Below, piece after piece: positions 25,985 through 64,000 of a stretch of 64,000 nt of DNA. Position numbers and translations under genes: made by a program. Within the stretch, counting starts at the first letter, position 1; every line of letters begins with the position of its first letter. Origin of the DNA: Amorphochlora amoebiformis (taxonomy: Eukaryota; Cercozoa; Chlorarachniophyceae); contig BAAHQB010000210.1 of the NCBI GenBank assembly GCA_054601695.1, positions 248,001 through 312,000 of the forward strand. The letters run 5' to 3'. The notes under the pieces are model-generated. The model searched no databases. It saw nothing but the letters and a program-made list of their open reading frames with translations, and had not been told where the DNA came from.

Positions 25985-26077
25985 AAAATATTCAGCCACA
26001 CATCACCAGTCCGACGAAGGTTGGAAGCCTCACATATATATAATATATATATATATATATGTATATGTATGTATATG

Positions 26078-26162
<85 letters not shown>

Positions 26163-26250
26163 TAACCTGCATTGATTCATCGAATTCCGCCATTGTTCTT
26201 TGTAAGACCTGGGATTTTTGTATATGTATGTGTACATTAATATGTATGTA

Positions 26251-26295
<45 letters not shown>

Positions 26296-26517
26296 TATAA
26301 TAATATATTTACATATTTTATAATGTAATATATATATGTAATTAATATACATATATATATATATGTAATATATATATATATATATATATAATATATATAT
26401 ATATATATACACATATTATAATATATATATATATACCTCATCAAGTTGCACTATCTTCATGCGCTCGCCCTCGAGCTCTTCCCGTGTCTCTAGAACCTAT
26501 ATATATATAAATATATG

Positions 26518-26559
<42 letters not shown>

Positions 26560-26656
26560 TATTCATACATAAATACAGATACATGTACAGACACACACGC
26601 GCATATATACATATATACATACATATATGTATATATATATATGCATATATACACAC

Positions 26657-26704
<48 letters not shown>

Positions 26705-26708
26705 ATAT

Positions 26709-26767
<59 letters not shown>

Positions 26768-26805
26768 CACCGTATGAAGTATTTCATGTTAGCCTCATAC
26801 CCACG

Positions 26806-26862
<57 letters not shown>

Positions 26863-26982
26863 CAAGGTTGAGTATTTCATGTTCAGCTTCCATCTGTGCT
26901 CTTAGCTCCTCCAAGCTCAACTCTCCGGTATCGATGGCTTCACCTGGTCCTATATATATATATCCATATATATATGTATGTA

Positions 26983-27026
<44 letters not shown>

Positions 27027-27090
27027 GATCAATAACCGGCACAAACACATACGCGCACAAACAAGTAGAAACATACATTGATATATACAT

Positions 27091-27129
<39 letters not shown>

Positions 27130-27204
27130 TGTGTACGTGTTTAGAGATATGTATATATTTGTATATTTACATATTTACGTATATATATTATATATACATA
27201 AATA

Positions 27205-27256
<52 letters not shown>

Positions 27257-27366
27257 TATATATGTATATATATATATATATATATATCTATATGTATCTA
27301 TAATTATAATACCTTCCATAGGCTCCGCCCCATCATCCACAGGTGGCATCTCTGATTCATATGTAC

Positions 27367-27415
<49 letters not shown>

Positions 27416-27418
27416 ATA

Positions 27419-27465
<47 letters not shown>

Positions 27466-27556
27466 ATATAAACATATGCATGTACATGTATAAATATTAT
27501 ATGTATATTCTGTATTTTTGATACTGACAACTTAAACATACATGTATATTATATAC

Positions 27557-27616
<60 letters not shown>

Positions 27617-27766
27617 CATATGTATACATATATTATATTTCAAATATCTAAGATACATACAATACACACAACCAATGAAGTTACATACAATACACACACC
27701 CAATCAAGTTCATTTTCTCACATGAACACATAAATGAAGTTATACATGTATATATATATATATATT

Positions 27767-27806
<40 letters not shown>

Positions 27807-28089
27807 TATTTATATATACATATAAATATACTCATATACATAAAAATGCATACATACATACACACACATACACTCATAACAAATATATTCATTCATACCC
27901 ACCAAATCAGAACTACTCACAAATATACGCACAGATACTAAACAAATTACCAAATTCAGACTTTTCATCATCTCCTGGTAGTCTCGGGGTGAGTGGTTCT
28001 TCGCCTGGATATCGGGGGGACTCTGCCCGTCGGGTGTCTGGACCTCCTGGGGGTCCCTAATGGCATGTTTATGAAAGTGGATGCGTGTT

Positions 28090-28144
<55 letters not shown>

Positions 28145-28260
28145 GCATATATCAGTCCTGCGGGTGACTGGGCTCATCCAAAGATATGCTCATGAATGTA
28201 AGTGTCTTTTAATGTATATAATATATCTATTATATATAATTATATACATATGTAAATATG

Positions 28261-28311
<51 letters not shown>

Positions 28312-28342
28312 GCACACATACGTGTTTTATTTACAGATTTAA

Positions 28343-28375
<33 letters not shown>

Positions 28376-28541
28376 CATATAAATTAATATGCATGTATTG
28401 CCTTCATTGCTGCGAGTCTCTGTCTAATCCGGTCCGACCTAAGCCAAGAGAGAGAAAAGAGAAGGATATTCAACAATTCATCTCATTCTGCCTTTTTTTT
28501 TTTTTAATTTCTTCTCTCTCATATTCACGACCACACATACT

Positions 28542-28587
<46 letters not shown>

Positions 28588-28613
28588 TATATATATATAT
28601 ATATGTGTGTGTG

Positions 28614-28663
<50 letters not shown>

Positions 28664-29429
28664 GAACCCACCGACTGGCAACAGACCCCTTGCTTCCTGG
28701 ACGACCGCTTCCCGGACGACCACTGCTTCTACTGCTGGGCCTCGACCCCCCTTCCATGCGCGCCAACCTTGCCTTCAGCTTGTCGGTGCTCGACCTGAAA
28801 CCATGCATATCTTATATTTCTTCTTCTATGCAACTTGTAAATTTTCTCTAGATAGCATTTTCCAATCCCACATATAATATCGATTGCGACCATACAGTAT
28901 GTCACGCAGGGTTGCAAAGATTATTATATCATGAACCGAAAAATCACTTACACAGACAGCCTTGGCTTTCCCCCTCCAGACTCCGATCCCTTGTCCATTT
29001 TCGCCAGTCGTTTCATAAGCATGTCGGTTCCTGACGCGCCCTCGTCCGCTCCAGGTGGCGCGAGCCCTCCCTCTACCTCAGGGTTTGGGGCGCGCGAGGA
29101 TCGAGGAGACCGCGCGCGAATTCTCGCAAGCTTGCCCTTCGAAGACCCGACGGACTTCCGGTCTCGAGAGCTGACGGAAGATGCGCTGGGAGCACGCATG
29201 GAGGATGCACTAGGGGCTCTTGGGGGCACTGAGGACTCGTCCATGCCCCCCATTGCTGCGAGCTTGCGCATAAGGATCTCGGTACCCGTGAGACCTTTCT
29301 CGTCGGGGACTTGGCTGGATGGTGGTGTGTGTGTGTATGTGGGTATCTTTACTTATGTGTAAGATACACATGAGGATTTAGTCGTATTTGTAGGTATAAA
29401 CATAAAAAAACACACACACACAAATATAC

Positions 29430-29494
<65 letters not shown>

Positions 29495-29658
29495 TATATA
29501 TAATATATTATATATATATATTATATAAAAACAATATATACGTATGTAATGCAAAAATGTGTGTGTTTTGTTAATTGATAAATTATTATATAGCATATAT
29601 ATATTGCATCTAAAACCATGTTCCATATATATAATATATATGTGTGTACACGTGAATG

Positions 29659-29696
<38 letters not shown>

Positions 29697-30904
29697 TATA
29701 TGTATATTAATATATTAATATATGAATTATCTGTCCAATATGTAACTGCTTCGTTAGAGTTAGAAACATCGCAATACCCTTCGTCCGCAGGAGGCTGCTC
29801 GACCGGCTCAGGCATCGACCTGCGATAAAATTCATCAATAACTTTCACACTATACCAAACGACTTCATAAAGAATCTTACTGTGCCGGCGATCCTGGCGG
29901 CGCCATGCTCTTCGCCTTGGGAGACGCCCGTAAACTCCTCGGCTTGCTCGGGGCGATGCCCCCCTTGCTCGGCGGCGGGGCCGACCCTTCGTCTAATGCC
30001 CCCATCTTCTCCAGCCGTTTCATCAATAGTTCAGTGCTCGACGGACCCGCACTCATGGGCTCCTCGTCCGGGGCCTCGGCTGCGGGTTGGCGCTGGGGCT
30101 TTGGGGAGCGACGCTCAGAATCGCCATTTCCCTGTTCTTGTTGCTGTTTGAGCTCGGCAGCCTTACGGCGCTCTTCTGCGCGTTTCTTCATTTTGGCCTC
30201 GAAGCGGGCTTTCTTCTCGGCGAGGAGCTGGGCCTTGCTCTTGCCACCGTTGGGCGAGCTGGTCTGAATGAATTGGGCACAGCGATATTTGAGTCGATTG
30301 GGATGAGAGTGGACATCCACTCCCAACATTCGTGTGTAAAAATAATACCCAAAGCACACGTGGCAGGAAATAAAATGTGAATTGATACCCGTCTAAACAA
30401 TGCATGCACCTAGACCTGAGATACAGATGTGTTTGGGTGGCCACTGCCAACGAAACGATGATTGTGTCGCTAATGATGTATACAACCTTCTTTTCAGTCA
30501 TCTGCTGAGGCGCGGGAGGATCGGGCTTAGGCTGGGGATTGGGCTTCTGGGTGGGTTTTTTGCGCGTTGGTGTCCTTTTTTTCTTCTTGGGAGGAGCATT
30601 GTTTCCGCATGGGGGCGCTGAGTTCTCGTCGAGAGCACCCATTGCTGCGAGGCGCCGCATGAATATCTCGTGGCTCGATAGCTGTTTGGGTTCCTCTCTG
30701 AAGAATAATTATAGGTTACTTAGGGCAGATGTAGTTGAGCGACACCGAAAATTCCCCAAGGTCAAAAACCGTTGAATTTCGACCCAGTCTGGACGCTACC
30801 GCATATTCAACATCCCTTCATAGTGAAATAAAAACCATAGCATACCCCTCGGCTCCATCCTCCGCTTTCTTCTCCGCTTCACCGGTATTGTTCATATTCT
30901 TGAT
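20849..30904 (-). CDS. Gene D: coiled-coil protein with six N-terminal LM-[KR]-R-L-A-x-M motifs (21 spliced coding exons plus one short exon with GC donor)
   Basis: Exons, 5' to 3' on the minus strand: 30904-30846, 30697-30487, 30263-29881, 29819-29778, 29314-28952, 28794-28672, 28438-28402, 28046-27951, 27349-27313, 26949-26861, 26496-26437, 26208-26167, 25616-25512, 25234-25064, 24572-24498, 23775-23713, 23473-23397, 23094-22947, 21970-21903, 21695-21601, 21006-20849. Total 2502 bases with phase kept at every join; stop TAG at 20851-20849. Likely start is ATG at 30895, giving about 830 aa. The N-terminal 330 residues are P/S/K/R-rich and carry six copies of a motif such as [13 protein letters not shown]. 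The rest is heptad-like, with frequent E, Q, K and L (for example [16 protein letters not shown] stretches, [16 protein letters not shown]). A cytoskeletal or scaffold role is inferred from the coiled coil; no family is recognised. Exon 28438-28402 ends in a GC donor. Confidence 0.85.
21100..21445. repeat. Four-copy minisatellite in the last intron of gene D
   Basis: Four copies of TGAAAACGTCTTCAACGTAA followed by TTAATCATATGCATATTGC, separated by TA runs, alternate between two flank types (CCCATGTATTTTTACA and GTATACAAAAATACA). It is therefore a duplicated dimer. It does not match either neighbouring exon. Confidence 0.9.
22060..22425. repeat. Direct and inverted echoes of exon 21970-21903
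   Basis: At 22061-22112 the minus strand carries a copy of the acceptor edge (AG|GATGAAATTCGACAGCTGA) followed by ACGCGAAATATTTCATG. At 22283-22312 and 22371-22425 related sequence occurs on the plus strand (GAGATTTGGCAGCTGAACAA; then AAGCGAAATATTTTATG). These are inverted relative to the exon, so the intron can fold into hairpins. Confidence 0.75.
23618..23713 (-). repeat. Donor echoes of exon 23775-23713: 24-bp tandem unit
   Basis: The word ATATCCTCATG|GTATAC (minus strand) is repeated about five times at 24-bp spacing directly after the true donor. One copy has GTAGAC and two have GAATAC in place of GTATAC. Confidence 0.85.
24070..24497 (-). repeat. Donor echoes of exon 24572-24498: about 67-bp units
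   Basis: Three copies of GCGAGCAGGTTATG-type sequence (minus strand; near 24296, 24363 and 24430) mimic the true donor GCGACCAG|GTTATTTG and its downstream ATGTGTGAT. Further downstream on the same strand the unit TGAGGAGGGCAATGATG is present twice (24078-24100 and 24167-24192). Confidence 0.75.
24700..25030. repeat. T-rich tract, (TA)n and intron sequence
   Basis: T-rich low-complexity sequence at 24690-24760, about 140 bases of AT-rich unique sequence, then (TA)n at 24897-24965. No exon seen. Confidence 0.7.
25025..25064 (-). repeat. Telomere-type repeat forming the donor of exon 25234-25064
   Basis: On the minus strand the exon ends GCGAAG and the intron begins GTTAGGGTTAGGG, about six repeats long. 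The GT of the first repeat is the splice donor. The next upstream exon 26208-26167 also ends CAG|GTTAGGG. Confidence 0.85.
25706..26036 (-). repeat. Acceptor echoes of exon 25616-25512
   Basis: Three copies of the acceptor edge (AG|GCTTCCAACCTCCGACGAG-like, minus strand) lie at about 25712-25745, 25893-25930 and 25984-26032, each with flanking TATGTATGTAG or TA repeats. The one farthest from the exon is the most diverged. Confidence 0.85.
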
Positions 30905-31389
30905 CTGTCGTGACCTGGCCTCGATTTAAGCCTTAAGCCTGAGTGTTTCAACATCCATTTCCTCTTTCACATACGAAACATAAGGTATAATGAAAGGTGA
31001 CGAGTTTTTTTCCGCACCCCAATGCCTTTAACATCGATAAATACCTGGGCAATGTCGTTTTCTCGTCCCGGTGTCAACCCAGCCAACGGCAGGGGTCGAT
31101 GAGGCAAATACGCGCGAGAATCCGGAGATTATCCAGAGATTTACATATATTCGTTTAGGTGATTTTTTTGCAATCATTGGCGTCACATATCTCCTGACAA
31201 TTCAATATTCTAATAGATATATGATATATCCACATCTAATATATAATATTAAGGCATCTCTGATAATATATTAAAAGATATCATACAAAATTATACGTCT
31301 ATATCTTAATTCTGATATGAACATATCTTACGCATGATATTAAAATATCTTATACCTGATATAACGATATGGATGAGATGCCGTGACTG
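30905..31389. promoter_or_regulatory. Divergent intergenic region between genes D and E
   Basis: About 485 bases of AT-rich but mostly non-repetitive sequence between the first coding exons of gene D (minus) and gene E (plus), so both promoters probably lie here. No TATA box or other element stands out. 31085-31158 is open on the plus strand and ends at a GTGATT donor, but its phase does not fit gene E. Confidence 0.4.
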
Positions 31390-38387
<6,998 letters not shown>

Positions 38388-38414
38388 ATCTCTATGAATA
38401 TATACTCATATTGC

Positions 38415-38454
<40 letters not shown>

Positions 38455-38459
38455 TATAG

Positions 38460-38493
<34 letters not shown>

Positions 38494-38498
38494 TATAG

Positions 38499-38533
<35 letters not shown>

Positions 38534-38547
38534 GTATATATATATAT

Positions 38548-39269
38548 CGCGCGCGCGCGCGCGCGCGCGCGCGCGCGCGCGCGCGCGCGCGCGCGCGCGC
38601 GCGCGCGCGCGCGCGCGCGCGCGCGCGCGCGCGCGCGCGCGCGGGGTGTGTGCGTGTGTGCGTGCGCGCGCATATATGTATTGCGCGCGCATGTATGCGT
38701 GCATATATATATATGTATATATATGTATCGCGCGCGCGCGCGCGCGCGCGCGCGCGCGCGCGCGCGCGCGCGCGCGCGCGCGCGCGCGCGCGCGCGCGCG
38801 TGCGCGCGCGCGCGCGCGCGCGCGCGTGTGTCGGTGCGGGTGCGCGCGCGCGGGCGGCGCGGGTGCGTGCGCGCGCGCGTGGGTGCGGTGCGCGTGCGGC
38901 GCGCGGGGCGTGCGCGTGCGCGTGCGCGCGCGCGCGCGCGCGCGCGGGGTGTGATATATCATATATGCGGCGGTATGTGTGTACTGTATATTATATAGTG
39001 CATGTGTATATATATGTATATGTATCTGTGCGCGCGTGGGCGGGGCGCGCGCGCGGGCGGGGGGGGGCGGGGCGCGGGTGTCGGGGTGCGGGGGGCGCGG
39101 AGCGGGGTCCTCTTTTTTCCCTCCCGTGTGTCTTTTTCCGTGTGCGCGCGCGCGCGCGCGCGCGCGCGCGCGCGCGCGCGCGCGCGCGCGCGCGCGCGCG
39201 CGCGCGCGCGCGCGCGCGCGCGCGCGCGCGCGCGCGCGCGCGCGCGCGCGCGCGCGCGCGCGCGCGCGC
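38548..39269. repeat. Three long (CG)n tracts between TA tracts
   Basis: Alternating CG runs at 38548-38642 (about 95 bases), 38729-38826 (about 98) and 39143-39269 (about 127), with G-rich, GT-containing sequence between them (38840-39120). Alternating CG is the classic Z-DNA-forming sequence. Arginine/alanine frames here are repeat translation. Confidence 0.95.
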
Positions 39270-63385
<24,116 letters not shown>

Positions 63386-64000
63386 GTCAGTCTCCCATGT
63401 CACACTCCCATGTCACACCCATGTCATACTCCCATGTCACACTCCCAGGTCACACTCCCATGTCACACTCCCATGTCACATTCCTACGTCACTTCACGCG
63501 CCCATATCACGCTCCAATGTCACACTCCCATGTCACACTCCCATGTCACACTCCCATGTCACACTCCCATGTTACATTCCTATGTCACTTCACGCGCCCA
63601 TATCACGCTCCAATGTCACACTCCCATGTCACACTCCCATGTCACACTCCTATGTCACTTCACGCGCCCATATCACGCTCTAATGTCACGCTCCAATATC
63701 ACGCTCTCATGTCACTCTCCCATGTCACACTCTCATGTCACGCTCCCTCGTCACACTCTCATATCACGCTCCCATGTCACTCTCCCACGAGAGTGTGACA
63801 TGAGAAAGTGACGTACGAGTATGAGATGGACTTACATTGGTGAGATTACTGTGTAACTCAAGAGGGTGATGTAAATCGTGACATTAGACTGTCACGCTCC
63901 CATGTCACGCTCCCATGTCACGCTCCCATGTCACGCTCCCATGTCACGCTCCCATGTCACGCTCCCATGTCACGCTCCCATGTCACACTCCATGTCACAC
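63386..64000 (+). repeat. 13-bp satellite CTCCCATGTCACA, donor-derived
   Basis: More than 30 copies of CTCCCATGTCAC(A/G) begin at the donor of exon 63323-63385 (CAT|GTCAGTCTCCCATGTC). An 80-90-bp higher-order unit (TTCACGCGCCCATATCACGC) occurs three times at 63480-63680. The array continues past the window edge. Histidine/threonine/serine-rich frames here are repeat translation. Confidence 0.93.

Overview
This window is nuclear DNA of a eukaryote, probably a unicellular protist or alga. Genes are split into many short exons with GT-AG (rarely GC-AG) introns. Introns are mostly (TA)n microsatellite. Telomere-type TTAGGG/CCCTAA arrays sit inside introns, and there is one Ty1/copia LTR retrotransposon. 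I cannot place the lineage from sequence alone. I found no bacterial operon, rRNA gene, intact tRNA gene or CRISPR array.

Most long open frames here are translations of simple repeats. I built the real genes by joining short non-repetitive islands with splice sites at both ends (usually TATATAG before, GTATAT after), requiring reading phase to carry across every junction. This gives six models. Gene A (1-3482, +) is the C-terminal part of an EF-hand protein. Gene B (about 6067-16385, +, 13 exons) may contain a C2-like domain. Gene C (17438-20300, +) is the end of an alpha-helical protein. Gene D (20849-30904, -, 22 exons, about 830 aa) has six short LM-[KR]-R-L-A-x-M motifs followed by a long coiled coil. 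Gene E (31390-38387, +, 5 exons, 116 aa) has a signal-like N-terminus. Gene F (40661 to past 63385, +, at least 27 exons) is a TPR protein with a charged C-terminal half. Genes C and D converge at 20.3-20.85 kb; genes D and E diverge at 30.9-31.4 kb.

The copia element (34031-37687) has two identical 238-bp LTRs and lies antisense in the last intron of gene E. Its polyprotein frame is intact through gag, protease and integrase, but most of reverse transcriptase and RNase H is deleted. A dispersed SINE-like repeat with a tRNA-like head occurs at about 4.5, 16.4, 19.1, 52.2 and 62.3 kb. Pure (CG)n blocks lie at 38.5-39.3 kb.

The most unusual feature is how the introns are built. At more than 15 junctions the exon edge plus its splice site has been copied into the adjacent intron, once to about nine times, separated by (TA)n or TTAGGG repeats. 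Copies of a donor edge lie downstream of the true donor; copies of an acceptor edge lie upstream of the true acceptor. Many decay with distance. I call these splice-junction echoes. All models are by eye and need transcript support.
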